Of a stretch of 38,574 nt of DNA, positions 14,659-22,957 are shown in pieces; within the stretch, counting starts at the first letter, position 1, and each line of letters begins with the position of its first letter. This DNA is from Desulfovibrionaceae bacterium (GTDB lineage: Bacteria; Desulfobacterota; Desulfovibrionia; Desulfovibrionales; Desulfovibrionaceae). The notes under the pieces were generated by a model. The model ran no database searches. It saw only the letters and a list, made by a program, of their open reading frames with translations, and had not been told where the DNA came from. The stretch covers positions 1-38,574 of the forward strand of contig JADFXV010000026.1 in the NCBI GenBank assembly GCA_015233395.1, written 5' to 3'. A program made the translations under genes and the position numbers.

Positions 14659-16233
14659 TCAGCCGCGTTTCGTGGAAATAAAACGCTTGGGATCCAGGCC
14701 GTATTTTTTGACCTTGTAGTTGACGATGCGATAGCTCTCGCGCAGGTCCCGGGCGGCCTTGAACATGTTGCCGCCGGCCTTTTTGAGCGCCTCGACCAGG
14801 AGTTCGCGTTCGAAACCGGCCACGGCCTCGCCAAAGGACAACCGGCTGTCGGTGGCCGAACTCTCCGCGGTCTGCAGGGTGGGCGGCAGATGGTAGGAGC
14901 GGATGACCCCCTCGTTGCAGACCGCCACCGCCTTTTCCATGCAGCCGCGCAGTTCCCGGACGTTGCCCGGCCAGTGGTATTGGCCAAGCAGGTCGATGGC
15001 CGGGGTGGAGATGCGCTTGACCTGCTTGTCCGCCTGCTGCGAGAATTCGGCCAGGAAGCGCTCGGCCAGCGGCAATACGTCCCCCTGGCGGTCGCGCAGG
15101 GCCGGGATGAAAATGGGAAAGACGCCGATGGCGTAAAGCAGGTCTTCGAGCAGCGCGCCCTGGTTGACCAGTTCCTCAAGCGCTTTGGTCGAGGCGCAGA
15201 TCAGCCGGACATTGACCTTGACCGGCTTGTCCGCGCCCCGGCGCGTGATTTCATGGTGCTCCACGGCGTGCAGCAACTGCGCCTGGACGGACGGCGGCAA
15301 TTCCTCCACGTCGCCAATGAACAGGCTGCCGCCGTCGGCCAGCTCGAATGCGCCCTTGCGGGTCTGCGTCGCCCCCGGGGCCTTGCCCTTTTGGACGCCG
15401 AACAAGGTTGCGGCGGCCTGCTGCGCTCCCGCCTCCCGGCCGGAAAAGCGCACCAGGGGCCTGGCCGCGCGGGCGCTTAGGGCGTGGATGGTTTCGGCCA
15501 TGAACTCCTTGCCCGTGCCCTCTTCGCCCCGGATCAGCACCGGGGCGCTCGCGGCCGCGGCCTGGGCCACCTGGCGCAGAACCAGGCGCATGGCCTTGGA
15601 AGCGGCCAGGGGTTTGGACAGGGCCGGCGTGTGCGGCGCGAACTCGCCGGGCTCTTCCTTGCGCGCTCTGTCCGGCTTGGCCAGCTCGGCTTCGAAGCGG
15701 TCGGCGCGCAGGCCGACGATGGCCGCGATGAGCTCCAGAAATCCCCGGTGGTTCTCCAAAAAGACCGTCGGCGCCTTGGGCAGGTCCACGCACACCAGTC
15801 CCAGGATCGCGGCCTTGGGCGCCGCCCCGCGCTCCGGCGGGCCGTGGCGCCTGGGCTGCGGGATCGGGGCGCAGATGCAGGACAGGGTTTCCAGCTCCAG
15901 CGGGGGGCGGCCCGCGAAATCGGGGTGCCCGTCGAGATTGTCCACGATCACGCCGCGCTTGGTCACGGCCACCTGGCCGATGAGCAGCGCGCCCGGGCCG
16001 TAGAGATGCCCGAAGCCGGATTCGCGGCTTTTGGACATGGAAATCCGCACGTTCTGGTGGGTTTCGCCGAAGATCATCAGGTGGGCCCGGGCGTAGCCCA
16101 GGTCCTTGATGAGGATGGAAAGCAGGCTGTCGAGGCCGGCGCGCAGGGGAGTGACGGCGCTTAAGTTGTCGATGATCGCCCGCAAGGCGGCCTGAAAGCC
16201 CGGCCAGGCGCCGTCGACGGCGTATTCGATCAT
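14659..16233 (-). CDS. GAF-AAA+-Fis regulator resembling sigma54 activators, with degenerate ATPase motifs
   Basis: The 524-residue product follows the plan of NifA-type activators: GAF sensor (about 17-180), AAA+ domain (about 205-430) and a Fis-type helix-turn-helix (about 475-515). Walker A is present as GEEGTGKE (236-243), and WPGNVREL (421-428) is intact. But the GAFTGA loop that contacts sigma54 reads GKAPGA (283-288). Walker B reads LFIGDVEEL instead of the usual LFLDEI-type. The FREDLYYRL block with the arginine fingers reads LLEDLLYAI (361-369), so both arginines are missing. It therefore probably cannot remodel sigma54 polymerase, and may instead be a ligand-sensing DNA-binding regulator. 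It lies 69 bp downstream of iorB on the same strand, so it may sense an aryl-pyruvate or regulate the ior genes. Confidence 0.85.
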   Translation of the reverse strand: MIEYAVDGAWPGFQAALRAIIDNLSAVTPLRAGLDSLLSILIKDLGYARAHLMIFGETHQNVRISMSKSRESGFGHLYGPGALLIGQVAVTKRGVIVDNLDGHPDFAGRPPLELETLSCICAPIPQPRRHGPPERGAAPKAAILGLVCVDLPKAPTVFLENHRGFLELIAAIVGLRADRFEAELAKPDRARKEEPGEFAPHTPALSKPLAASKAMRLVLRQVAQAAAASAPVLIRGEEGTGKEFMAETIHALSARAARPLVRFSGREAGAQQAAATLFGVQKGKAPGATQTRKGAFELADGGSLFIGDVEELPPSVQAQLLHAVEHHEITRRGADKPVKVNVRLICASTKALEELVNQGALLEDLLYAIGVFPIFIPALRDRQGDVLPLAERFLAEFSQQADKQVKRISTPAIDLLGQYHWPGNVRELRGCMEKAVAVCNEGVIRSYHLPPTLQTAESSATDSRLSFGEAVAGFERELLVEALKKAGGNMFKAARDLRESYRIVNYKVKKYGLDPKRFISTKRG

Positions 16234-16302
16234 ATCCCCGTCCCGCGTCGGCGGACTCTCCGGTTAAAGCGTCCGCACGGAGTGTTTGAGGACCTGCGTC
16301 CG

Positions 16303-16920
16303 TTAATTCTTTTGCGCCGCCGCCGCGCCAAGCCGCAAGGCGGCCAGGTTGACCTTGGCCAGGGCGGGCTTCAAATAGGCGGTCGCGGCCCTCTCCAGGG
16401 CGTCAAGACCGAAGGGCAAGGCCCCGGCTCCGGCGGCCGCGCCGAGCAGAACCATGTTGGCGCTCTGGGCGTTGCCCGCCCGGGCGCCCAGTTCCCGGCA
16501 GGGGACGAACACGGCCCTGGCCGCCCACTTCCGGGTTTCGGCCTCGATAACATCCTGTTTTGGGTAGGTATCTTGTCCGAGACTCACCCGCAAGGGGGGC
16601 ACGGACTCGGTGTTGCCCACCACCATCCCGCCCGAGGCGAGGTAGGGCAGCGCCCGCAAGGTTTCCAGGGGCTCAAAGCCAAGCAGCAGGCCGGCCTCGC
16701 CGAAGCCGATCTTGGGGCTCAGGTAACCGCCGAGCAAGACCGCCGATTCGACCACGCCGCCGCGCTGGGCCATGCCGTGGATCTCGCCCGCGCTGACCAA
16801 AAATCCCTCGTCCAGGGCCGCCTTGGCCAGCAGGGTGGTGGCCGTGAGCGTGCCCTGGCCGCCGACGCCGGTCAGAAAAATCCGCAGCCGCATCATGTTC
16901 GGGACCGTGTCCTGGCTCAT
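16303..16920 (-). CDS. iorB: Indolepyruvate:ferredoxin oxidoreductase, beta subunit
   Basis: The 205-residue product has the gamma-domain signature of 2-oxoacid:ferredoxin oxidoreductases: FLTGVGGQGTLTATTLLA near the start, then GEIHGMAQRGGVVESAVLLG, the usual IorB motifs. Together with IorA it oxidatively decarboxylates indolepyruvate and other aryl-pyruvates to acyl-CoA, reducing ferredoxin. Its ATG overlaps the iorA stop in ATGA (16917-16920), so the subunits are translationally coupled. A longer frame reaching 17655 is a shadow of iorA. Confidence 0.93.
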   Translation of the reverse strand: MSQDTVPNMMRLRIFLTGVGGQGTLTATTLLAKAALDEGFLVSAGEIHGMAQRGGVVESAVLLGGYLSPKIGFGEAGLLLGFEPLETLRALPYLASGGMVVGNTESVPPLRVSLGQDTYPKQDVIEAETRKWAARAVFVPCRELGARAGNAQSANMVLLGAAAGAGALPFGLDALERAATAYLKPALAKVNLAALRLGAAAAQKN

Positions 16921-18767
16921 TTCCCGGCCTCCTTGGACGTGGCCTTGATCTCTTTGCAGATCTGCGCGCAGAGCATGCAGCCGGTGCATTGGCTTTCGTT
17001 GATGGCGAAACGCCCGTTCTCCAGATAAAAGGCCGGGCAGGCCACGGTCGCCAGAACCTCGCCGCAGGCGTCCGGGTCTCCGGCGACGCGGGCCGCGACC
17101 GCCTTGGCGGATTTCTTCACCCTTTTGGCGTGGATCGGACAGGGCTCCTCGGCGATGAGCACGCGCACGCCGGAGGCCGCCGCCAGTTCGGCGATCGCCG
17201 CTGCCGCGGCCTTGTTGTTGACCGGGTTGACCTTCTTGACCTGGGTCACGCCGCAGGCGCGCACCAGGGTCATGATGTCCACCCGGGCCTCGTTCTCGCC
17301 GTGGATGGTGGCGTCCACCCCGGGATTGGGCTGGTGCCCGGTCATGCCGGTGGTGTGGTTGTCGAGGATGACCACGAGCAGGTTGTGCCCGTTGAACACA
17401 GCGTTCACCAGGCCGGTGATTCCGGAATGGAAAAAGGTGGAATCGCCGATGAAGGCGACCACGGGCTTGTCCGCGGCCAGGGCGAACCCGGAACCGGCCG
17501 AGACGCTCGACCCCATGCACAAAGTGAAGTCGGCGGCGCGAAACGGCGGCAGGATGCCAAGCGTGTAGCAGCCGATGTCCGAGGAATAATAGGCTTCGTC
17601 GCCGTACACCTGGCGCACGGCCAGAAACGAGGCCCGGTGCGGGCAGCCGGCGCACATGTTGGGCGGACGCTGGGCCAGGTCAAAGTCCGGCGGGGCGTGC
17701 GCCACGCTCACCGGCGCAAGCGCAAGCGCCCGGCGCAGGGCGTCGCGCACGACCTGGGTGGAATATTCGCCGTGGCGCGGCAGGCTCTCGCCCTTGCCCA
17801 CGACCACGGTTTTCAGGCCGTTTTTCTGGATGAGCGCGCGCAGGTCGTTCTCCAGGATCGGTTCGAGCTCCTCGATGACCACGACCGTGTCCCGGCCGCG
17901 CACGAAGTCGAGCAGCGCCTTTTGCGGCAAGGGATAAGTGAAGCCGAGTTCAAAGACGCTCAGCTTTGCGGCCAAGTCCGCGTCTTCGAGCAGCGCGTCG
18001 CGCAGGTAGGCGCGGCTGACGCCGCTTGCCAGCACGCCCACCGGCCCTTGGCCGGAAATGCGGTTGAAGGGCGAGCTTTCGACCGTCTCCCGGATGGCTT
18101 CCATCCGCTCAAGCAGCGCCGGGTGGTGCTGCCTGGCGTGGGCCGGCAGGGGCACGAACTGGCGGGGATTTTTTTGGCTCGGCCGGCGGCTTTTCGCGGC
18201 CGGAACCTCGCCCAAGACCACCGGGCCGCGCAGGTGGTTGACCCGGGTGGTGGTGCGCAGCATGACCGGATGGGCGGTCTCGCGCGAAAGCGTCAGGGCG
18301 TAGGCGGTCATGTCCTTGGCCTCCTGGGCGGTGGCCGGCTCCAGGCAAGGCATGCCCGCCAGGCGGGCGTAGTAGCGGTTATCTTGTTCGTTCTGGCTGG
18401 AATGGCAGCCCGGGTCGTCGGCCGAGAGCAGCGCCAGCCCGCCCGGGACCGTGATCTGGCACAGGGTCATCAGCGGATCGGCGGCCACGTTGACGCCGAC
18501 GTGCTTCATGGTGGCAAAGGAGAGCAGGCCGCCCAGGGCCGCGCCGCCGGCGACCTCCAGGGCCACCTTCTCGTTGACCGAGTATTCGAAATAGTAGGCG
18601 CCGCTGGCGCGCATGCGGAAAAAGGCGTCCGGAACCTCGGAAGAGGGCGTGCCGGGATAGCAGGCGACGACCGCGACGCCGCCTTCCAGCGCGCCCCGGA
18701 CGATGGCCTCGTTGCCGAGCAGCAGCATGGTTTCGCCTGATGCGGCCTCAAGCAGCGGGTAAGCCAT
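16917..18767 (-). CDS. iorA: Indolepyruvate:ferredoxin oxidoreductase, alpha subunit
   Basis: The 616-residue product is full length. Residues 1-350 are the pyrimidine and domain II part (LLGNEAIVRGALEGGV, ACYPGTPSSE, EYSVNEKVALEVAGGAA). The TPP-binding domain has CAGCPHR at 372-378 and the GDSTFF...LDN motif from 441 to 470. The C-terminal ferredoxin-like domain keeps one full CxxCxxCxxxC set (Cys594, 597, 600, 604), but in the first cluster region only Cys568 and Cys577 remain where four are usual. The enzyme converts aryl-pyruvates from amino-acid breakdown to aryl-acetyl-CoA, giving reduced ferredoxin. I start at ATG 18765-18767 with GGAGG upstream; the much longer open frame to 20657 is a shadow of roo and the TPR gene. 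Confidence 0.94.
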   Translation of the reverse strand: MAYPLLEAASGETMLLLGNEAIVRGALEGGVAVVACYPGTPSSEVPDAFFRMRASGAYYFEYSVNEKVALEVAGGAALGGLLSFATMKHVGVNVAADPLMTLCQITVPGGLALLSADDPGCHSSQNEQDNRYYARLAGMPCLEPATAQEAKDMTAYALTLSRETAHPVMLRTTTRVNHLRGPVVLGEVPAAKSRRPSQKNPRQFVPLPAHARQHHPALLERMEAIRETVESSPFNRISGQGPVGVLASGVSRAYLRDALLEDADLAAKLSVFELGFTYPLPQKALLDFVRGRDTVVVIEELEPILENDLRALIQKNGLKTVVVGKGESLPRHGEYSTQVVRDALRRALALAPVSVAHAPPDFDLAQRPPNMCAGCPHRASFLAVRQVYGDEAYYSSDIGCYTLGILPPFRAADFTLCMGSSVSAGSGFALAADKPVVAFIGDSTFFHSGITGLVNAVFNGHNLLVVILDNHTTGMTGHQPNPGVDATIHGENEARVDIMTLVRACGVTQVKKVNPVNNKAAAAAIAELAAASGVRVLIAEEPCPIHAKRVKKSAKAVAARVAGDPDACGEVLATVACPAFYLENGRFAINESQCTGCMLCAQICKEIKATSKEAGK

Positions 18768-18790
18768 GGTTGAGCCTCCGTGATGACGGC

Positions 18791-18832
18791 GCGCCGCTTC
18801 CCTCGGCTCCGGCCGGAGCCAAGGCGCGGCGC
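18791..18832. promoter_or_regulatory. Nested hairpin in the TPR gene-iorA spacer
   Basis: A perfect 16-bp palindrome at 18805-18820 (GGCTCCGG and complement) sits inside an outer pair GCGCCGC (18791-18797) and GCGGCGC (18826-18832). It lies between the TPR gene stop at 18881 and the iorA start at 18767. No T-run follows, so it may slow transcription or stabilise the upstream message rather than end it. Confidence 0.4.
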
Positions 18833-18880
18833 GCGGGAATGAGGGTTTCGCCGGGAGCCGGGCGGCCGGCCCGGCGCGGT

Positions 18881-19576
18881 TTAGGACGCGGGCTTGGCCG
18901 GGGCCTGCCCTTGCTTGGCCTTGATTTCGTTGATTTTGGCGTCGAAATAGGCCGAGGTGGCGTGCTGGCCCAGATCGCGCAAGGTCTGGTAGGCCGCCAG
19001 CGCCCTCGGATAGTCCCCGGCCTGTTCGGCATAGAGCGCCAACTGGCGGTTGAAGGCGACCTCGAAGGACTTGGGCATCGCATCCTTGGCGGCCACGAGC
19101 ACGGCTTCGGCCTGGGCGTTGTCGCCGTCCTGGGCCAGGGCGGCGGCCTGGCCGAGCACGGCCACGCCTCCCATGGCCGGGGTGGCGGATTTGGCGAGTT
19201 CGCCCCAGGCGCCGGCGGCCTTCTTGAACTGGCCCAGTTCGGTCGAGGCTTTGGCGAGTTCCAGCAGGACCGCCGGTTTGACCGCGTCCGGCGCCTTGGG
19301 CAGGAAGTTCTCCAGGGCCACGAGCCGGTCGGCGCCTTCCTTCTGGATCAGGAGCTGGCCAAGTTCGCTTTCCGCCTGGGCGACGGCCTTTTGCCGGTAG
19401 CTGCGGGCGACGCCGTAGCCGACGGCCAGGATCAGGAGCGCGGCGGCGGTCGCCGCCAGGGGCTTCCAGTTGTCGAGCAGTTTCTGCATGAACGCCGGGG
19501 CGCTGACGGCGACCGGCGCTTGGGACGCTTCCGGGCGGGGCTGGCCCGCGCCGGGTTGAGTCGGATCGAGATTCAT
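18881..19576 (-). CDS. Membrane-anchored TPR-like protein (YfgM-like layout)
   Basis: A 231-residue product: a Pro/Gln-rich cytoplasmic N-terminus, one transmembrane helix at about residues 38-57, then an Ala-rich helical repeat region (ESELGQLLIQKEG, VLLELAKASTELGQFKKAAGAW, YPRALAAYQTLRDL). This resembles YfgM-type TPR_21 proteins, single-span proteins with periplasmic TPR domains that assist secretion or chaperones; the resemblance is by layout. The start ATG 19574-19576 has GGAGG upstream. A strong promoter lies at 19625-19654. iorA follows after 113 bp on the same strand, so they probably share a transcript, although a functional link to indolepyruvate oxidation is not obvious. Confidence 0.8.
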   Translation of the reverse strand: MNLDPTQPGAGQPRPEASQAPVAVSAPAFMQKLLDNWKPLAATAAALLILAVGYGVARSYRQKAVAQAESELGQLLIQKEGADRLVALENFLPKAPDAVKPAVLLELAKASTELGQFKKAAGAWGELAKSATPAMGGVAVLGQAAALAQDGDNAQAEAVLVAAKDAMPKSFEVAFNRQLALYAEQAGDYPRALAAYQTLRDLGQHATSAYFDAKINEIKAKQGQAPAKPAS

Positions 19577-19592
19577 GGGACCTCCGAAAAGT

Positions 19593-19610
19593 GCCGCCGC
19601 CGGCGGCGGC
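19593..19610 (-). promoter_or_regulatory. 18-bp GC palindrome in the 5' leader of the TPR-ior transcript
   Basis: GCCGCCGCC is followed directly by GGCGGCGGC. In the mRNA starting from the promoter at 19625-19654 this hairpin lies just before the ribosome site of the TPR gene (GGAGG at about 19582), so it could limit translation. Confidence 0.4.
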
Positions 19611-19624
19611 CGTAAAGGGGTTGG

Positions 19625-19654
19625 ATTGTAGTCCAAAAAGAAGTAGCATGTCAA
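19625..19654 (-). promoter_or_regulatory. Strong candidate sigma70 promoter for the TPR-iorAB unit
   Basis: On the minus strand, TTGACA (19649-19654, perfect) is followed at 18 bp by TACAAT (19625-19630, five of six). The expected start is near 19618, giving a leader of about 42 nt. It lies in the 139-bp gap between this gene and the divergent roo. Confidence 0.7.
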
Positions 19655-19715
19655 AAGGCGCGTGCGGGTTCGCCCGCGAGGCGTCCGCGAAATCACGACA
19701 CAGCGAGGACAACCT

Positions 19716-20921
19716 ATGAAACCGGTGGCGATCAAAGACGATATCTATTGGGTCGGGGCCGTCGACTGGCAGCGCCGCGATTTCCACGGCTACACCATCT
19801 CGCCCTACGGCACGACCTACAACGCCTTCCTGGTCAAGGACGAGAAAATCACCCTGTTCGACTCCGGGCCCAAGGGCTTCGCCGGGGAAATCCTGTGCCG
19901 CGCGGCCCAGGTCTGCGACCTCGCGGACATCGAATACATCGTGGCCAACCACGGGGAAATGGACCATTCCGGCGCCCTGCCCGAACTGGTGGAGCGCATC
20001 CGGCCCAAAAAAGTCTTCTGTTCGCCCATGGCCGCGAAATCCCTGGCCGCGCACTACGACGTCTCCGGCTGGCCGCTTGAGGCCGTCGATTTCAAAACCC
20101 CGCTTTGCCTTGGCAAACGTAACGTCCACTTCGTCGAGACCAGGATGCTGCACTGGCCCGATTCCATGGTCAGCTATCTTGCCGAGGACAAACTGCTGAT
20201 TTCCCAGGACGCCTTCGGCCAGAACATCGCCGGGGCCGAGCGCTTCTCCGACGAGACCGACGAGGGGCTCCTGCGCCGCCAGGCCGCCCGCTACTACGCC
20301 AACATCGTGCTGCCCTATTCCCCGATGACGCTCAAAACCATCGAGGCCATTGAAAAGGCGGGGCTTTCCATCGACATGATCGCCCCGGACCACGGGGTGA
20401 TCTGGCGCGGGGGAAAGGACGTGGCCAAGGCCATCGCCTGGTACAAGGAATTCGCCCTGCAAAAGCCCACGCGCAAGGCCGTGATCGTTTACGACACCAT
20501 GTGGAAATCCACCGAAACCATGGCCCAGGCCGTGGCCTCGGGACTCGACGACGAGGGCGTCGCCGTGCGCATCATGGCGCTGAAGGTCAACCACCGCAGC
20601 GACGTCATGGAGGAGGTCTGGAACGCCGGGGCGGTCCTGGTCGGCTCGCCGACCCACAACAACGGCATCCTGCCCCCGGTCGCGGCCATGCTGACCTACA
20701 TGAAAGGCTTAAAGCCCAAAAACAAGATCGGCGCGGCCTTCGGCTCCTACGGCTGGAGCGGTGAATCCATCAAGATCGTAAGCGAAGCGCTTACGGACAT
20801 GGGCTTTGAAACCGTCCCCGGGGTCAAATGCCAGTTCGTGCCCAAACAGGAAGCCCTGGCGGCCTGCGTCGCGCTCGGCCGCACTGTCGGCGCGGCGCTC
20901 GCAGCCAAGCTCTCGGCCTGA
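19716..20921 (+). CDS. roo: Flavodiiron protein, rubredoxin:oxygen oxidoreductase
   Basis: The 401-residue product has an N-terminal metallo-beta-lactamase diiron domain and a C-terminal flavodoxin domain from about 254 (YDTMWKSTETMA). All six iron ligands are in place: His79, Glu81, Asp83 (NHGEMDH), His146, Asp165 and His226, with the numbering of the D. gigas enzyme. It reduces O2 to water (some members reduce NO) using electrons from NADH through rubredoxin, protecting an anaerobe from oxygen. No rubredoxin gene is adjacent. The start ATG 19716 has GAGG upstream; frames beginning at 19662 are ignored. It is divergent from the TPR-ior unit and is followed by dsbD after 73 bp. Confidence 0.97.
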   Translation: MKPVAIKDDIYWVGAVDWQRRDFHGYTISPYGTTYNAFLVKDEKITLFDSGPKGFAGEILCRAAQVCDLADIEYIVANHGEMDHSGALPELVERIRPKKVFCSPMAAKSLAAHYDVSGWPLEAVDFKTPLCLGKRNVHFVETRMLHWPDSMVSYLAEDKLLISQDAFGQNIAGAERFSDETDEGLLRRQAARYYANIVLPYSPMTLKTIEAIEKAGLSIDMIAPDHGVIWRGGKDVAKAIAWYKEFALQKPTRKAVIVYDTMWKSTETMAQAVASGLDDEGVAVRIMALKVNHRSDVMEEVWNAGAVLVGSPTHNNGILPPVAAMLTYMKGLKPKNKIGAAFGSYGWSGESIKIVSEALTDMGFETVPGVKCQFVPKQEALAACVALGRTVGAALAAKLSA

Positions 20922-20930
20922 TCCGGCAGT

Positions 20931-20971
20931 CCCGGGGCAGCTTCACGCGCGGCCCCGGGAAGCTGCCGGGC
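20931..20971 (+). repeat. Hairpin in the roo-dsbD spacer
   Basis: CCCGGGGCAGCTT pairs with AAGCTGCCGGG on the other side of a GC-rich loop, with a 2-nt bulge. It is 24 bp before the dsbD start and 10 bp after the roo stop. There is no T-run, so partial read-through into dsbD is expected. Confidence 0.35.
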
Positions 20972-20994
20972 GCGCCGCGCCCAAGCCGTACACC

Positions 20995-22923
20995 ATGAAA
21001 ACGCCTCGCCGCTTTGTGACCGGTTTCCGGACCGCCCTGCTTTTGGCCCTGCTTTTGGCCCTTGTCCTGGTTTTGCGGCCCGCCCGGCCGGCCGGCGCCC
21101 AAAATCCGGACCGCGTCCCGGCCAGCGCCCGCTTCGAACTCTTTCGCCTGGACGCGGGGGACGCCCCGGGGCATGGCGAAGATGCGCTTCTGGCCGTGCT
21201 CTGGTTCACCCCGGACCCGGGCTGGCACACCTACGCCCATGTCAACGGCCAGGCCGGCGCGCCGCTCTCCGCGAGCGTGAGCTTCGGCCCGGGGAAACCG
21301 GCGGCCCGGCTGGTCTATCCCGCAGGCCGGCCGGCGCCCGACGTCTCCGAACCGGACAAGGCGGTCTTTATCCACGACGGCCCGGCCCCGGTCATGGCCG
21401 TCGCGCCGCCGGGACTTACCGGGGAGATAACGCTTACGGGCGCGGTCCGGGCGGTTTTGTGCTCCAATGAACGCTGCCTCCAGGCGAGCGTGGAGGCGAC
21501 GGCCCAGGCGAACTGCGCCGCGATCCCCGGCCTGGCCCGGGCCAGGGAGCAGGCCTGGTATCCCGAATTCGCCCGGGCGGCCCGGGCGGCGGAATCGGCC
21601 GAACTGGCCGAACTGGCCGAATCGACCGAATCGGGCGCGTCCGCCTTGCCCGGCGGCGTCTCCGCGCCCGCGGCCGGCCCCGGCTATTCCCTGCTTACGC
21701 CTCGCTTCGCCGCCGGCGCCATGGAAGTGGCCGACATCGGCAAGGCCGTCTTGTTCGCCCTGCTGGCCGGGCTGATCTTAAACGTCATGCCCTGCGTCCT
21801 GCCGGTGGCCAGCCTCAAATTCAGCGGCTTTCTGGCCGCCTCCTCCGAGGATCCGCTGCGGCGTTTCAAGGACCTGCGCCGCTACAACGTGTTCTTCGCC
21901 CTGGGCATCCTGACCTATTTCTTGATCTTAAGCGTCGTGCTCGGCCTGGCCGAGATGGCCTGGGGGCAGCTCTTCCAGAGCACGGGCTTTATCCTTGGCA
22001 TGGCCACGACCGTCTTCGCCCTGTCGCTTTCCCTGTTCGGGCTGTACAATCTGCCGGTCATCGACCTCAAACGCGCGCCCAAGGCGGCCGGACACGTCAA
22101 CACCCGGGTCGCCGCCTTCGCCACCGGCATCCTGGCCACGCTGATGGCCACGCCCTGCAGCGGCCCGTTTCTGGGCGGGGTGCTGGCCTGGACCATGCTC
22201 CAGCCGGTCTGGGTCATCTCCACGGTCTTCGTCTGCATCGGCCTTGGCATGTCCGGACCGTACCTGGTCTTCGCCCTGCGGCCGGACCTGATCCGCTTTT
22301 TCCCCAAACCCGGCCCCTGGCTGGAATATCTCGAAAAAGGCGTGGGCTTCGTCCTGCTGGCCACCAGCCTGTATTTCCTGAGCGTCCTGCCGGCGCGCCT
22401 GGTCTTCCCCGCCCTCTTCACCCTGCTCGCCGTCGCCTTCGCCGCCTGGATGTGGGGCCAGTGGACCAGCCTGTCCCAAAGCGCGCTCAAACGCCGCCTG
22501 ATCCGCCTGGCCGCCGTGGTCCTGGTCCTGGCCGCGGGCTACGCGGCCTTTGCCGTAAAACCGCCGGCCGAGGCTGAATGGGAGCCCTTCACGCCGCAAA
22601 CTTTCCGGGAACTGCTCGGCAAACAGAACATGCTGATCGACTTCACCGCCGACTGGTGCCCGAACTGCAAATTGGTGGAAAAAACCGCCCTGACTCCGGA
22701 AAACAGGGCCGCCTGGAAACGAACCTACAACCTGCGTTTCCTCAAGGCCGACCTCACCTCCGGCGACCCCGAGGCCATGGCCTTGCTGCGCGCCCTCAAA
22801 AGCCAAAGCATCCCGGTCACGGCGCTCTTCCCCAGGGGGCCGGGCGCCGCCTCCCCGCTCGTGCTGCGCGACCTGTTCACCGCCTCGCGCCTGGCGGGAC
22901 TCTTGGCCGAGACGTTCAAGTAA
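20995..22923 (+). CDS. dsbD: Protein-disulfide reductase DsbD/ScsB-type
   Basis: A 642-residue product with three parts. After a signal peptide (residues 1-35) comes a periplasmic domain with Cys156 and Cys161 (VLCSNERC) where DsbD-type domains hold a redox pair. A membrane core of eight or so helices has the key cysteines Cys267 (NVMPCVLPV) and Cys388 (ATPCSGPF). The C-terminal thioredoxin-like domain has the active site WCPNC (Cys555, Cys558); E. coli DsbD has CVAC. DsbD carries electrons from cytoplasmic thioredoxin to periplasmic thiol proteins, for example in cytochrome c maturation, which is heavily used in sulfate reducers. A linker at about residues 199-215 is a tandem 9-bp repeat. 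The upstream long frame from 20806 is not used because it hides the signal. Confidence 0.92.
   Translation: MKTPRRFVTGFRTALLLALLLALVLVLRPARPAGAQNPDRVPASARFELFRLDAGDAPGHGEDALLAVLWFTPDPGWHTYAHVNGQAGAPLSASVSFGPGKPAARLVYPAGRPAPDVSEPDKAVFIHDGPAPVMAVAPPGLTGEITLTGAVRAVLCSNERCLQASVEATAQANCAAIPGLARAREQAWYPEFARAARAAESAELAELAESTESGASALPGGVSAPAAGPGYSLLTPRFAAGAMEVADIGKAVLFALLAGLILNVMPCVLPVASLKFSGFLAASSEDPLRRFKDLRRYNVFFALGILTYFLILSVVLGLAEMAWGQLFQSTGFILGMATTVFALSLSLFGLYNLPVIDLKRAPKAAGHVNTRVAAFATGILATLMATPCSGPFLGGVLAWTMLQPVWVISTVFVCIGLGMSGPYLVFALRPDLIRFFPKPGPWLEYLEKGVGFVLLATSLYFLSVLPARLVFPALFTLLAVAFAAWMWGQWTSLSQSALKRRLIRLAAVVLVLAAGYAAFAVKPPAEAEWEPFTPQTFRELLGKQNMLIDFTADWCPNCKLVEKTALTPENRAAWKRTYNLRFLKADLTSGDPEAMALLRALKSQSIPVTALFPRGPGAASPLVLRDLFTASRLAGLLAETFK
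21592..21636 (+). repeat. Five tandem 9-bp repeats inside dsbD
   Basis: Units GAATCGGCC, GAACTGGCC, GAACTGGCC, GAATCGACC and GAATCGGGC encode ESA, ELA, ELA, EST and ESG. They lie in the linker between the periplasmic domain and the membrane core, where length variation would be tolerated. Confidence 0.75.
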
Positions 22924-22957
22924 ACCCCCCGCTGCTCGCCCCTGCCCCGGCCGGCGC

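Noticed and set aside
19621-19649. Promoter for roo on the plus strand (TTGGAT, 17 bp, TAGCAT)
   Set aside because: Only three and four of six bases match, and it overlaps the much better minus-strand promoter. roo must have a promoter, but I cannot place it.
18768-20657. Long open frame on the minus strand extending iorA to 20657
   Set aside because: It runs antisense to roo (iron ligands intact) and over the TPR gene. The true iorA start has GGAGG at 18767. GC-rich third positions keep antisense frames open.
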